This document shows positions 41,849 to 50,660 of a stretch of 64,000 nucleotides of DNA, piece after piece. Source of the stretch: Alphaproteobacteria bacterium. Lineage in GTDB: Bacteria; Pseudomonadota; Alphaproteobacteria; ATCC43930; CGMCC-115725. The stretch lies in contig JAGWNF010000009.1 of the NCBI GenBank assembly GCA_028871455.1, positions 1-64,000 of the forward strand, given 5' to 3'. A program made the translations under genes and the position numbers. Below the pieces are notes generated by a model that ran no database searches, was not told where the DNA came from, and saw nothing but the letters and a program-made list of their open reading frames with translations. Position 1 is the stretch's first letter. The number at the start of each line of letters is the position of its first letter.

Positions 41849-43573
41849 TCACTCCGTGAACAGCGAGCGCACGCGCACCCATTGCTCGGCGGTGCGCAAG
41901 CCGCCGCGATCCGTGTAGGCCCGCACCGGGAACTGCATCCAGCCGGGCAGCCAGGACGCGACCTTGGTCCGGCCGTTTTCGCCCGCAAGGCAGTCGCGGA
42001 TGATCTGCTTCTGCGTCTTGACCTTCTCCGCGACATTGCCGTCCGCTGCGGCCTTGCCCGCCACATCTACCACCATCGCGTTGATGACCTGCCGGTCGCG
42101 GATGAGGTCGAAGAAGGCATCGTCCGGCCGCCAGACGGCGCTCATGTCGAGCTTGAGATGGACGCCGACAGCCTCGACCACGGCGCTCCCCGCTTCCAGG
42201 GTCTCGCCCATGACTACCGCAAGAATGCGCAGCACATCCTCGTCGCCGAGCGCCAACAGCCGTGCGAAAACCCCTGCCGTGCCGTAGTCATCGCCATTGC
42301 CTCCGGCGACGGTCCCCTCCTCGCCGGAGAAGCCCAAAAGCTCCAGAACCGCACGGCGCTTCGTCGCGAAAGCCGCTTCCGAAGCGCTCGCGGCGACGCT
42401 GGCGGCAATGGCCTCGTTGCGGGTCTCCTGCGGCTCGGGCTTGACGCTCCACAGGCGCGAGCCGGTGATCGCGTGCGACACCATCAGCCGGGGCGCCACG
42501 CCCGGATGCTCGGCAACAGCCGCGCGCACGGCGGCGTGACGATGCAGATCGATATAAGTCTGCAAGGCGCTCGTGACCTCGGGGCGTGCCGTCTTCGGCG
42601 GCGTCGCGTCGGTATCCAGGTCGTCCTTGCTGCGCGCACGGCGGGCATCCTTGCGCGTGAGCCAGCCTTCATGGATTTCGACCTCGCCCCGATGCGAGAC
42701 GGCAATGAACACCTTGCCGCCCTTCTTCTTCGGCGTCTTCTCGTGCTCCCACGACTGGAAGTGCTCGCCCGGTTCGAGGATGACGACCTCGGGCCATCCC
42801 GCTTCAAAAAGCGCATCGCGCTTGGCGGCGATGGCCTCGTTCTGCTTCTGCCAGAACAGGTCCGCATCCGCGAAATAGCTGTCCTCGCCGAACAGGTCGG
42901 AGACGATCTGGTCGGGATAGTCCTCGACCGGGAATAGCGCCACCTTCGTTGAAATCGACTGCCCGCCGAACAGCCACTGCTTCAACTGATAGCCGCGCGG
43001 CGCGTAGTGCTCGGGATCGGCGAACAGGGCGAGCCATTCCTTCTGCTGTGCCCTGGAGGCGAGCGTCAGGTGGCGCACCGTCTCGGCGTCGATCTCGTCC
43101 TTGCGGTAGGCGTCCCTGATCTTCGGCAGAAGATTGCCGAGGGCGAGGCGCTGGCTGACCATGCGCTCTGTGATGCCGAAGGTCGCGGCGATCTCCGCGA
43201 CGCTGCGGCCTTCCTTGATGAGCCGCGCAAAGGTCTCCCATTGCGATACCTCGTCGGGATCGAGCCGGGCGACGTTTTCGATGAGCGAGGCTTCCAGCGC
43301 CGCCGCGTCGTCGCCCGGCTCCATCACGGCACAGGGCAAGGGCGCGATCTCGCCCCGCTCGTCCGCGATGGCGCTCGCCGCGAAATACCGCCGCCGCCCG
43401 GCGACGATCTCGAAGTGATCGGGCTCGCCGTTCGGCCGCACCAGAAGCGGCACCAAAACGCCGCGCGCCCGGATCGACGGTAGGATATCCGACACGTCCG
43501 GAGCCTTCTTGCCGTGCCGCATGTTGACGGCGGCGATGCTGAGCTTGCCAAGATCGATATGAGTGAGTTGCAT
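41849..43573 (-). CDS. parB: ParB/Spo0J-family partition protein
   Basis: A 574-residue ParB-family protein. The N-terminal ParB domain has the nucleotide-binding signature VAGRRRYFAA and the pattern ASLIENVARLDPDEVSQWET, followed by a helix-turn-helix (SVAEIAATFGITERMVSQRL). The C-terminal 350 residues are longer than in chromosomal ParB and typical of alphaproteobacterial mobile elements. It is the first gene of a block with DUF2958 and ArdC-like genes. No parA lies next to it, so either an external ParA is used or the protein acts as a regulator. Confidence 0.88.
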   Translation of the reverse strand: MQLTHIDLGKLSIAAVNMRHGKKAPDVSDILPSIRARGVLVPLLVRPNGEPDHFEIVAGRRRYFAASAIADERGEIAPLPCAVMEPGDDAAALEASLIENVARLDPDEVSQWETFARLIKEGRSVAEIAATFGITERMVSQRLALGNLLPKIRDAYRKDEIDAETVRHLTLASRAQQKEWLALFADPEHYAPRGYQLKQWLFGGQSISTKVALFPVEDYPDQIVSDLFGEDSYFADADLFWQKQNEAIAAKRDALFEAGWPEVVILEPGEHFQSWEHEKTPKKKGGKVFIAVSHRGEVEIHEGWLTRKDARRARSKDDLDTDATPPKTARPEVTSALQTYIDLHRHAAVRAAVAEHPGVAPRLMVSHAITGSRLWSVKPEPQETRNEAIAASVAASASEAAFATKRRAVLELLGFSGEEGTVAGGNGDDYGTAGVFARLLALGDEDVLRILAVVMGETLEAGSAVVEAVGVHLKLDMSAVWRPDDAFFDLIRDRQVINAMVVDVAGKAAADGNVAEKVKTQKQIIRDCLAGENGRTKVASWLPGWMQFPVRAYTDRGGLRTAEQWVRVRSLFTE

Positions 43574-43683
43574 GGTGGTCTACTCCTTCGGGGATGGATC
43601 GGCCCCTCTTTCCGCCAAAACTGGCCGTGCGATCTGTCCAGGATGGTCGGGGCGGAGCCGGGTTGCACCGGGATCGGCGCGGG

Positions 43684-44097
43684 TCATCCGCCTTGCGGCG
43701 GAATCTCTGGTCCGGCTCTGCTGCTCGCGCCGAGCGCGGCGGCAACCTGCGCGAGCAGCCGCTCGTCCTCGGTGATGTGGCTCGCGCGGCGCGCGGCCTC
43801 GGCATAGACGGAAAGCGGAAAGCGCGGCGCGAAAGAGAGATCGCGCTCGATGCCGAGGCCGAGCGGACCCGTTACACTCTCGATCTCGGCAAGGCTGACA
43901 TACCCAAGCTCGGGACAGCCGAAGCCCAAATCCGCGAGGCCGAACAGCGTATCGCCGTCCGCCATCATCTCGGTAATGATCCACGTTGCGGCCCCGCAGG
44001 GATTGAACAGCTTCACGACGGGCACGTGATCGGTTTCGCGTTCGGCGGCGCCATTGGCGAGAAGCCGGGCGCGGATGTCGTCGGGGATCAGGATCAT
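43684..44097 (-). CDS. DUF2958 family protein
   Basis: A 137-residue protein with the DUF2958 pattern: LIPDDIRARLLANG, HVPVVKLFNPCGAATWIITE, DTLFGLADLGFGCPELGYVS, LGIERDLSF. Members are almost always beside ParB and ArdC genes in mobile elements. Function unknown. The last 35 residues are helical and less conserved. It is 13 bp after the small gene at 44111 and 110 bp before parB in transcription order. Confidence 0.85.
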   Translation of the reverse strand: MILIPDDIRARLLANGAAERETDHVPVVKLFNPCGAATWIITEMMADGDTLFGLADLGFGCPELGYVSLAEIESVTGPLGLGIERDLSFAPRFPLSVYAEAARRASHITEDERLLAQVAAALGASSRAGPEIPPQGG

Positions 44098-44110
44098 GAC
44101 GGGCCTCCGG

Positions 44111-44323
44111 TCAGAACAGGTGAAGCTGGTTGCGCGCGTCCTCGTCGAACAAGCCGATGTTCAAGGGCTTCTGCGGCTTGCGCGGCGCAAGCGGTGCCGC
44201 CATCAGCAAAGCGAGGCGCTCGCGCGCCGTGATCGGGCGGACGCCGGGAATGAGCGTCTGCTCGCCTTCCGGCGTTCGCTCGGATTGCAGCGCGGCCATG
44301 TTGTCGGGATGTGGCGCGGTCAT
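44111..44323 (-). CDS. Small hypothetical protein between ArdC-like and DUF2958 genes
   Basis: A 70-residue protein starting at MTAPHPDNMA (44323), whose ATG overlaps the stop of the ArdC-like gene (ATGA). The sequence TPEGEQTLIPGVRPITARER and KPLNIGLFDEDARNQLHLF is typical of short proteins found in this position in related elements. No domain is known. Overlap on one side and 13-bp spacing on the other show it is part of the operon. Confidence 0.7.
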   Translation of the reverse strand: MTAPHPDNMAALQSERTPEGEQTLIPGVRPITARERLALLMAAPLAPRKPQKPLNIGLFDEDARNQLHLF

Positions 44324-45276
44324 GCCGAGGCCTCCATCACCTGCACGGTTGACGCGACGGATGACGCGGCCTCTTGCTGAAAGCCGAGGATGAAGTCCGC
44401 CGCTTTGCTGGCGAGGCTTGCGGCGCGGAAGATGGCGCGGTTGTCCTCGCGCAAAATCGCGAGCCATGCGGCGAGATAATCGGCATGGCGCACGGTCGGC
44501 ACGATAGCGAGGCTGGCGCAAAGGAACGCGCTCGCCATTTCGGCAACCAGTTCCTCGCGCCCATAGGATTTAGAGCCGAAGCGGCCCGACAGGTCGCGGT
44601 TCAGCCGATGGCTTGCGCCGCTCCAATGCGAAAGTTCATGAAAGCAGGTGCGATAGAAATTGATCTGCTCGAAGAAGGCGGGCTGCGGCGGCAGTTGGAT
44701 GTAATCGCCGTTTGGCGCATAGAAGGCGCGATCCCCGCCGATGCGGATGTCGGCACCGGTCGCCGCAACCAGCGCCTCGGCCTGCGGCACGATCTCGCGC
44801 GCGGGCAGCGGCTCAGGCTCCCCTTGCAGCCGCTCCAGCCCGTCGCATTGCGCGACGTTGAACACGGTAAAGCGCTTGAGGAACGGCACCGCTTCCGGCT
44901 CGTCGCCATCCTTCGCCGCGCGCTCGATCTCGGCTTTGGGAATGAAGCGGTCGGCATAAAAGACCGTCGTGCCGCGCTCGCCCTTGCGGACGTTGCCGCT
45001 CAAGTCCAGCGCCTGCCGGAAGGTAAGCCAATGCTGCGCGGCAAAGCCTTTCTCGATGACCGCGCCCCACAGGATCAGGATATTGATCCCGGAATAGCGC
45101 CGTCCCGTGGCCGCGTTCTTCGGCAGGCCCAGGCCCGCCTTGACCTTTCCCCAAGGCTGCACCCAGGGCACCCGCCCCGCTTCCAGCTCGGCGATGATCT
45201 TGTCGGTGACGTCCTGATAGAGGCTGCCCCTGTCGCGGCCTCGCCCGTTGCTCCGCTGCTTGCCGGTCTCGCTCAT
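44320..45276 (-). CDS. ArdC-like antirestriction protein
   Basis: A 318-residue ArdC-type protein starting at MSETGKQRSN (45276), with GGAGG upstream. The N-terminal ssDNA-binding domain (about 15-145; LYQDVTDKIIAELEAGRVPW, RYSGINILILWG, HWLTFRQALDLSGNVRKGER) is followed by a zincin-like metallopeptidase domain with HELSH at 213-217 and YGREELVAEMASAFLC downstream. ArdC proteins protect incoming conjugative DNA from host restriction. It heads the ArdC-small-DUF2958-parB block. Confidence 0.85.
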   Translation of the reverse strand: MSETGKQRSNGRGRDRGSLYQDVTDKIIAELEAGRVPWVQPWGKVKAGLGLPKNAATGRRYSGINILILWGAVIEKGFAAQHWLTFRQALDLSGNVRKGERGTTVFYADRFIPKAEIERAAKDGDEPEAVPFLKRFTVFNVAQCDGLERLQGEPEPLPAREIVPQAEALVAATGADIRIGGDRAFYAPNGDYIQLPPQPAFFEQINFYRTCFHELSHWSGASHRLNRDLSGRFGSKSYGREELVAEMASAFLCASLAIVPTVRHADYLAAWLAILREDNRAIFRAASLASKAADFILGFQQEAASSVASTVQVMEASA

Positions 45277-45372
45277 GCGCAAGCCTCCGCTCCGCAAAAC
45301 CTCGCGCGCCTTTCCCCGGAAGCGGGGTGGGCGGCGAGATGCGACCGGAAAGGCCCGCCGAAAGGCGGGCCG

Positions 45373-45412
45373 CACCCGAAGGGCCGGAACGAAGTGGAGG
45401 ACCCGGAGCGAA
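45373..45412. repeat. GC-rich repeat shared with 35663-35702
   Basis: The partner of the repeat at 35663 (ACCCGAAGGGCCGGAACG followed by GGAGGACCCGGAGCGAA). It lies 97 bp upstream of the ArdC-like start codon, in the gap 45277-45744, which otherwise holds hairpins but no supported gene. Confidence 0.45.
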
Positions 45413-45521
45413 GCGCAGGGTTGCGGCACGCCGCGGCGGGCCTAGAAGGGAGCGCCGCCCACCCCGCGCCACCGGGAAAGGCCAACGAACAAGTTCATCG
45501 CGTGAAGCGCGATGGCCTTGT

Positions 45522-45541
45522 GCCAAGCCGCAAGGCTTGGC
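45522..45541. other. Hairpin with a GCAA loop
   Basis: GCCAAGCC and GGCTTGGC form a perfect 8-bp stem closed by GCAA, a GNRA-type loop that would be very stable as RNA. It has no T-run. It lies in the non-coding gap upstream of the ArdC-like gene. Confidence 0.45.
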
Positions 45542-45613
45542 CCCACGCCATGCGATCGTCACCCGAATGGGCCGAGACGCCGCCGGAGCGAGGCGAAGGC
45601 GGCGGCTCGGTGG

Positions 45614-45637
45614 AGCTTGGGCAGCGTGCTGCCCAAG
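45614..45637. other. 24-bp palindrome
   Basis: GCTTGGGCAGC and GCTGCCCAAGC are perfect 11-bp arms separated by GT. The outer GCTTGG is shared with the hairpin 73 bp away. Perfect symmetry of this length in non-coding DNA suggests a protein binding site or a replication/transfer structure rather than a terminator, since no T-run follows. Confidence 0.5.
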
Positions 45638-45744
45638 CGGAATAGAGCGCGGTCGCGCGGCACGCGCGAGGCGCCCCACTATGCCGTCAAACGCGCCTGT
45701 TGCGACGAATGGCCGTCACGATGACGGCGTCAGAACATCCCGAG

Positions 45745-46353
45745 TCATCGTGCGTCGCGTTCCAGCCGCCAGCCTTTATCCGTCAGGGTCATCGCCTCGG
45801 TCTCTTTCCCGGGCGATCGCGAGAGGGCCGCCTTGATCCCGGGAAATGCTGCCGTAATGGCGGCAGTGCTGGTCCAGGACGCAACGCCCCTCAGTTCGAA
45901 ATCGTAGGTGACCTGCGAGACTTTCCGTCCCATGACCTGAGCGGGTTTCGTGAACGACTCGACCTTGGTGATCTTCCTTCGCGCAAAGCAGAGGTCCGTG
46001 CCGCCGAGGAAACTGTCGTGTCCGGCATGGACGAATGTCCTGTTGCCGGGCGCGATGCTGTAACGAATGCTGGCCGCCGGCTGGGCCGCGCCGGACTGGC
46101 CCGTTTCGGATTTCTTGAGGACGCCGGCCTTGGCCAGCGCGTCCAACTGCGGCCGCATTAACTCGAGTGCTCCGGTGCCGATGCTCGCGGGCAACGTGAC
46201 CGCCAGCGAGACGCAGACGGGATGGCTATCGTAATAGCTCTGCAATGCCTTCTGGAAATTGGCCGTCGATGCGGACCGGGAATCGTCGCAGGCGGCCAGC
46301 AACGCGAAGAGCATCACGAAGAACACCGCGCGTCCGTCAACCGCAGGCTTCAT
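45745..46353 (-). CDS. Lipoprotein of unknown function
   Basis: A 202-residue protein with a lipoprotein signal (FVMLFALLAAC, lipid-bearing Cys at about 22) followed by a polar linker. The mature part has SYYDSHPVCVSLAVTLPAS, IAPGNRTFVHAG, DLCFARRKITKVESF and MTLTDKGWRLER. Two further Cys could pair. No family was recognised. It lies between the ArdC-like and DUF2285 genes on the same strand. Confidence 0.65.
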   Translation of the reverse strand: MKPAVDGRAVFFVMLFALLAACDDSRSASTANFQKALQSYYDSHPVCVSLAVTLPASIGTGALELMRPQLDALAKAGVLKKSETGQSGAAQPAASIRYSIAPGNRTFVHAGHDSFLGGTDLCFARRKITKVESFTKPAQVMGRKVSQVTYDFELRGVASWTSTAAITAAFPGIKAALSRSPGKETEAMTLTDKGWRLERDAR

Positions 46354-46443
46354 CGGAAATCGTCCTCCTGTCTTCGCGTGATTCTGTCACGCCGATCTGT
46401 CGTCCACCTGCGAGATCTCTTTAGAGCGCCCATTTTGCAGCGC

Positions 46444-46983
46444 CTATTTCAAGAGCCGCCGGTATCCGCCGTGAACCAGCGTCTCGCCAAGCCGGATGAG
46501 GCGTTGGACGCGGCAGCGAAGATAGGCGGAGGCGCCGTTCCAATCGGCGTCGACGGTTGCCTGGCCAAACAGCGCGACCGCAATCTCACGGTGGCTCGCG
46601 CCCGTCGCGCGAGCATCCCATGCCCGCAAGGCCATCATCCAGCGGCGTGCACGGCGGTTTGCGGGAACGAGAGCCTGCGGAAAGCGATGCAACCGCATCA
46701 GGGCAATGAGGCGGCGCAAGGTCAGCAGCTTGGCGTCGACCGCCGCCGCCCCGGAAAGATCATAGCGAAAGCAGACCGGGCCGTTGAGAACCGTCCCGCG
46801 TGCAACATCGAGGCGAACCTGGCAGAACCCGTCGCCGATGAGCAGGTGTTCGACTCCATTGCGGCGCTTCAACACCAAGACTGGTGAAGCTAGACGCATG
46901 ACATCAAAGGCATCCGGATCATTTATGCTTGCCGCGGCGGCCTCGACGGTAACGACGGCAGGATCGCTATCAGCGCGCCACAT
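46444..46983 (-). CDS. DUF2285 family DNA-binding-like protein
   Basis: A 179-residue DUF2285 protein: LRRLIALMRLHRFPQALVPA, MMALRAWDARATGASHREIA, VALFGQATVDADWNGASAYL, RVQRLIRLGETLVHGGYRRL. The second half looks like a helix-turn-helix, and the family is annotated as DNA-binding-like. It overlaps by 14 bp the small gene upstream, a pairing seen repeatedly in these elements. Likely role: control of replication or transfer genes; this is by association. Confidence 0.82.
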   Translation of the reverse strand: MWRADSDPAVVTVEAAAASINDPDAFDVMRLASPVLVLKRRNGVEHLLIGDGFCQVRLDVARGTVLNGPVCFRYDLSGAAAVDAKLLTLRRLIALMRLHRFPQALVPANRRARRWMMALRAWDARATGASHREIAVALFGQATVDADWNGASAYLRCRVQRLIRLGETLVHGGYRRLLK

Positions 46984-47263
46984 CGCAAGAGTGGCACCTC
47001 CCAGATCGTCCAGGTACTGAACGAAAGTGCACGCCCCACGCGGCGAGATCGCCCTCCTCAGGCAGTGTCACGACGGCAATGGCTGGTTTGTTTCTGAGCC
47101 GGCGCACCATCGGTGCCGGACGCGATGATACGAGCTCGGCAAAATCCCGGTCTCGCCATAGGCATTGCGCGGCCCAGGCCCGGCGATCCAACGCCAGCAT
47201 GGATTCATAATCGGCACTGTTGCGCCAGTCCGGCAGACCTATGGACGTCTTTCCATCGCTCAT
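46970..47263 (-). CDS. DUF6499-like transcriptional-regulator domain protein
   Basis: A 97-residue protein starting at MSDGKTSIGL (47263). LPDWRNSADYESMLALDRRA, WAAQCLWRDRDFAELVSS match the short domain that precedes DUF2285 in related proteins; here the two are split into overlapping genes. Whether the split is a normal arrangement or a separated fusion cannot be told from the sequence alone. Confidence 0.7.
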   Translation of the reverse strand: MSDGKTSIGLPDWRNSADYESMLALDRRAWAAQCLWRDRDFAELVSSRPAPMVRRLRNKPAIAVVTLPEEGDLAAWGVHFRSVPGRSGRCHSCDVAR

Positions 47264-47509
47264 GAAACGCCTCCGCAATGTGGAAATACCAGCAACGTGA
47301 CGTGTGGCTTCTCTTGAGACGCTGCCATCGCCTGCTTCCGATCGAAGGGCGAGACATCGCGTTGGTGCGGCCAAAGCCGTACGCGCAGATGATGTCGACA
47401 ACGCCACGTTCAACGATAACGCGAACAGGCTGGCGCTTCTGTCACGCAGGGTCGGTGTTTGTCGCGTTCGGTTGAAAAAGTGGCGGCGCCGGGAGTTTGG
47501 CGATGGTAC

Positions 47510-47830
47510 TCAGTGAAGGTTCGCGCCGAGCGGCCTGCCCTCTTCGGCGGCCTGCTCGAGGAGCCGGCGGTAGCCCTGCGTCGTCATCCAGCGCGCGCGC
47601 GCGAGATGCGTTTCCCAGCAGCGACGCGTGCGCTCGAACTCGTCCGCCGGGTCCCGATGCAAGACGATGCGTGCGACCTCACACCAGTCGGCTCCTTCGG
47701 ACTCGGCGTCGAGCAGGCGCAGATAGGTGACCAGATGCTCCTCGTCATAAGGTGTCAGATCCTCTGACCACGGCACGCTGTCCGCAACATCGGGGTCAAG
47801 CTTCGCCGCGAGCGGCCGTTCGTTGGTCAT
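47510..47830 (-). CDS. DUF2285-like protein
   Basis: A 106-residue protein starting at MTNERPLAAK (47830). The sequence PWSEDLTPYDEEHLVTYLRL, LDAESEGADWCEVARIVLHR, DPADEFERTRRCWETHLARA, RWMTTQGYRRLLEQ resembles the short proteins annotated as DUF2285 in conjugative elements. It diverges from the XRE gene at 47944, with an inverted repeat between them. Confidence 0.7.
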   Translation of the reverse strand: MTNERPLAAKLDPDVADSVPWSEDLTPYDEEHLVTYLRLLDAESEGADWCEVARIVLHRDPADEFERTRRCWETHLARARWMTTQGYRRLLEQAAEEGRPLGANLH

Positions 47831-47887
47831 CCTTCCATCTCCCTTTGCACGGGTGCCGCTGGAGCCCGCCACAATATCCTGTTCTGG

Positions 47888-47910
47888 GATAATCCGGAAA
47901 CGGGATTATC
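47888..47910. promoter_or_regulatory. Probable operator between DUF2285-like and XRE genes
   Basis: GATAATCC and GGATTATC form perfect 8-bp arms around a 7-bp spacer, in the 113-bp gap between divergent genes. Position and symmetry fit a binding site for the XRE protein encoded at 47944, allowing it to control itself and the DUF2285-like gene. Confidence 0.6.
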
Positions 47911-47943
47911 GGAAGAGCCGGCTCCCACTGCGCGCCGGTCTTT

Positions 47944-48180
47944 ATGCCCAAATCGCTTCGCACGCCTCGACAGCAGCATTTACAACAATTGCTCATCAAA
48001 TTGCGCAAGTCGAGGAGTCTCACGCAGACCGATGTGGCCCGCAAGATCGGACGACCGCAATCGTTCGTTGCAAAGTACGAGGGTGGCGAGCGACGGCTCG
48101 ATGTAGTCGAGTTCGTCGAGGTAGCCCGGGCGCTGGGCGCCGATCCTTGTGAGGTCCTTGCCGAACTGCTTCGGCGGTGA
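47944..48180 (+). CDS. XRE-family regulator
   Basis: A 78-residue helix-turn-helix protein: LQQLLIKLRKSRSLTQTDVA, KIGRPQSFVAKYEGGERRLD, VVEFVEVARALGADPCEVLA. Single-domain XRE regulators of this size commonly control transfer modules of integrative elements. It is divergent from the DUF2285-like gene with a strong dyad operator between them. No clear Shine-Dalgarno was seen. Confidence 0.85.
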   Translation: MPKSLRTPRQQHLQQLLIKLRKSRSLTQTDVARKIGRPQSFVAKYEGGERRLDVVEFVEVARALGADPCEVLAELLRR

Positions 48181-48289
48181 TGAGCCTGAAACGTCCAGGC
48201 TGCGATCAGAGCAGGATCGAGCGCAACCAATCGCGTCTTTTTGGATTGCCGCGGCTTGCGAGAACGGCATCGGAAGACGAGCGCGATTC

Positions 48290-49252
48290 CTAGTGCCTGG
48301 AAGGGGTTGAACGGGACGGTGGGCCAGGGCGCGAACGGCGGTATTGGGCCGGTGTCGTCCCGACAAGCTTGCGGAAATTGAACGTCAAGTGACTCTGGTT
48401 TGCGAAGCCCACATCGGCGGCGATCTCGGCGATCGGTCGGGCATCGGTGAGTAGCAGCTGTCTCGCCCGCTGGATTCGCCGCTCGATCAGATAGCGATGC
48501 GGCGCAATGCCGGTGCTTGCTTTGAAGGCCTGCCCGAAATGATGCGCGCTTAGTCCTGCGAGGTTCGCCAGCTCGACGAGCGCGATATCGGCACCGAGAT
48601 GCGCCTCGATATAATCGAGAAGGCGACGAAGCAGAGCGGGCGGAAGCCCCCCGCGCGCCCGGCGTGGCTGCGCACGCCTCTCCGCGTAGCGGCGGAAAAG
48701 ATCTACGGTCAACGCTTCGGTGAGGCTCTCGAGGTAGAGGCGTCCATTGGCGCCCTCGTTGGCAAGCTCCTGCTCGAAAAGCGTGGCAAAGCATCGAATC
48801 GTCTGATCGTCGATGCCGATCTGCGTCGTCATATTGACATCCGTAAGCGCGAGGTCCGTTGCGGTCTTGGCCAGGAAATCAAGTTTGACGGCGACGATTA
48901 ACATGGACGCCGGCTCGGGCCAACGAACCCACCATGGCTCGCTCGCGGCGTCGATGAAAGCGCTTCCGGGCACGAGCATCTGTGACCGAAGAAGGTCGGA
49001 TTCCGGTGTCCGCCAGGAAAATCGCTGGGCGGGGCTGCGATAGATTGCGACGGTGAACAATCTGCCGCCGACGGGCATGCCGGGACTGGCCGCCACGAGA
49101 CTGTCCGCAACGACGATGCCGCCAAGCTGTATGCGACGCTTACGGAAAAGAATGAGCGCGTCGTCGGGATTGCTGGAAGTTATTCGATTCAGCCGCCGAG
49201 TTTTGCGCGGATCAGCGCAGGGAGGACCGTCCAGTGATTGGATTCCGTTCAT
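48290..49252 (-). CDS. AraC-family regulator
   Basis: A 320-residue AraC-type regulator starting at MNGIQSLDGP (49252), with GGAGAGGG upstream. The N-terminal sensor half (about 1-195) contains PRKTRRLNRITSSNPDDALI; the C-terminal DNA-binding half has two helix-turn-helices (IALVELANLAGLSAHHFGQA, PIAEIAADVGFANQSHLTFN). It diverges from the FTR1 gene at 49676 with an iron-box-like dyad between. A near-identical copy of about 100 bp of its 5' end lies at 59408. Confidence 0.88.
   Translation of the reverse strand: MNGIQSLDGPPCADPRKTRRLNRITSSNPDDALILFRKRRIQLGGIVVADSLVAASPGMPVGGRLFTVAIYRSPAQRFSWRTPESDLLRSQMLVPGSAFIDAASEPWWVRWPEPASMLIVAVKLDFLAKTATDLALTDVNMTTQIGIDDQTIRCFATLFEQELANEGANGRLYLESLTEALTVDLFRRYAERRAQPRRARGGLPPALLRRLLDYIEAHLGADIALVELANLAGLSAHHFGQAFKASTGIAPHRYLIERRIQRARQLLLTDARPIAEIAADVGFANQSHLTFNFRKLVGTTPAQYRRSRPGPPSRSTPSRH
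49113..49213. repeat. Direct repeat copy A (5' end of the araC gene)
   Basis: About 100 bp inside the AraC gene that recurs in the same orientation at 59408-59508 with scattered mismatches; the shared core includes AATGAGCGCGTCGTCGGGAT and GATTCAGCCGCCG. The two copies bracket the whole iron/flavin module. Confidence 0.75.
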
Positions 49253-49358
49253 GCTGCTTCCCTCTCCATGTGCCAACTGCCGGCGCGGGCGTGTCGCCCG
49301 GTGGTGAGGAGCCCGAAGGGCCGCTCCGGTACACGTAATTGTGAGTATATGCAAATAG

Positions 49359-49377
49359 TTCGCAGTTGCAATGCGAA
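49359..49377. promoter_or_regulatory. Iron-box-like palindrome upstream of ftrC
   Basis: TTCGCA-GTTGCAA-TGCGAA is a perfect 6-bp dyad spanning 19 bp, the width of a Fur box, and similar to known GCGAAT/ATTCGC-type Fur sites. It lies between the divergent AraC and FTR1 genes. The remainder of the 49253-49675 gap shows no gene. An Irr-like regulator is encoded at 55482. Confidence 0.5.
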
Positions 49378-49675
49378 TGCGTTTCAATTACACGTGAGAT
49401 TCCGGACGGGAGAGGGCGGGCCGGACGCAACAAACGTAGGGACGGGAATGCACGAACTAGTAAGCGCACCTCTGTTTGGCGTCCCGCCATGGGGAAGCCT
49501 CCAAAACGGCGCGAAATGCGGTGCAGCCGTCTCGACTTGGAGCCGACTGCTGCGGCGAAACGCCTGGGGGTGTGAAGGCGGCAGGAGGAAATCCGTCGAA
49601 TCCCCGGACGGCGTGGAGACCGATTCCACGCGTAAGGCGAAGCAAGGCGGCATACAGATCGAGGGATAAGACGAC

Positions 49676-50506
49676 ATGGCCGCAGCACTCATCATCGTTT
49701 TCCGGGAGGTCATTGAGGCCGGCTTGATCGTCGGCATCGTGCTAGCCGCGACCCGCGGCGTGCCCGGCCGGAGCCTGTGGGTCGGCTACGGGATTGGGGG
49801 CGGCGTTGCCGGGGCAGGCATCGTGGCCCTGTTTGCCGGTGCGATCGGCAGCGCGTTTGCCGGATCGGGACAGGAGCTGTTCAACGCGACGATCCTGACG
49901 ATTGCCGTCCTCATGCTCGGATGGCACAACGTCTGGATGGCGCGGCACGGCCGGGCCATGGCGGCCGAGGTCAAGGCCGTCGGCGAGGCGGTGGCCGCCG
50001 GCAACCGCACCCTTGCGGCTCTGGCCATCGTCGTGGGCATCGCGGTATTGCGCGAAGGCTCCGAAGTCGTGCTGTTCCTCTACGGCGTCGCCGTTTCCGG
50101 GAACGACACGGCCGCGGCCATGGGAACAGGCGGAGCCATCGGAGTACTGCTCGGCGCCGGAACGTCCGCCTTGATGTATTACGGTTTGCTGCGCATTCCC
50201 GCCCGCTACCTGTTCTCGGTGACGAGCTGGCTTATCGCCCTTCTCGCCGCCGGTTTGGCGGCCCAGGCAGCTGCCTTCCTGCAAGCCGCTGGTGTCGTTA
50301 CGGCGTTTGCACAAACGATGTGGGACACCTCGCGGATACTCGCGGACGGCAGCCTGCCGGGCAGGGTCCTGCACACGTTGATCGGCTACACGGATCGGCC
50401 TACGGCGCTGCAGCTCGCCGTCTATGTTGCCACGCTCGCGACCATCTTCGTGCTGATGCGGATGTTTGGATCGCAACCGCGCCAATCGAATGCAACGCGC
50501 GCGTAG
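49676..50506 (+). CDS. ftrC: FTR1-family iron permease (FtrC)
   Basis: A 276-residue inner-membrane permease of the FTR1/OFeT family with seven predicted helices. The two iron-binding motifs are FREVIEAG (R10-E11-x2-E14) and VLREGSEVVLFL (R126-E127-x2-E130). In the FtrABCD system this permease imports ferric iron produced from ferrous iron by P19 and cupredoxin partners. Here ftrB, ftrD and ftrA lie 6-9 kb downstream rather than adjacent. The region 50507-50834 after it holds a possible iron box but no gene. Confidence 0.92.
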   Translation: MAAALIIVFREVIEAGLIVGIVLAATRGVPGRSLWVGYGIGGGVAGAGIVALFAGAIGSAFAGSGQELFNATILTIAVLMLGWHNVWMARHGRAMAAEVKAVGEAVAAGNRTLAALAIVVGIAVLREGSEVVLFLYGVAVSGNDTAAAMGTGGAIGVLLGAGTSALMYYGLLRIPARYLFSVTSWLIALLAAGLAAQAAAFLQAAGVVTAFAQTMWDTSRILADGSLPGRVLHTLIGYTDRPTALQLAVYVATLATIFVLMRMFGSQPRQSNATRA

Positions 50507-50660
50507 GAATGGATCGTGCTTATGGGGGTATGGAGGACGTGCTTCACGAGCATACAAACAGGGCGAGATCACCCTTCGCGCCTTGCGCGTCGCCCTACTG
50601 CTATCTGCGCCGGAACGGGCGGCCGGTGTGGCCTGATCGGCGTGACGTGCGGAACCGGTC

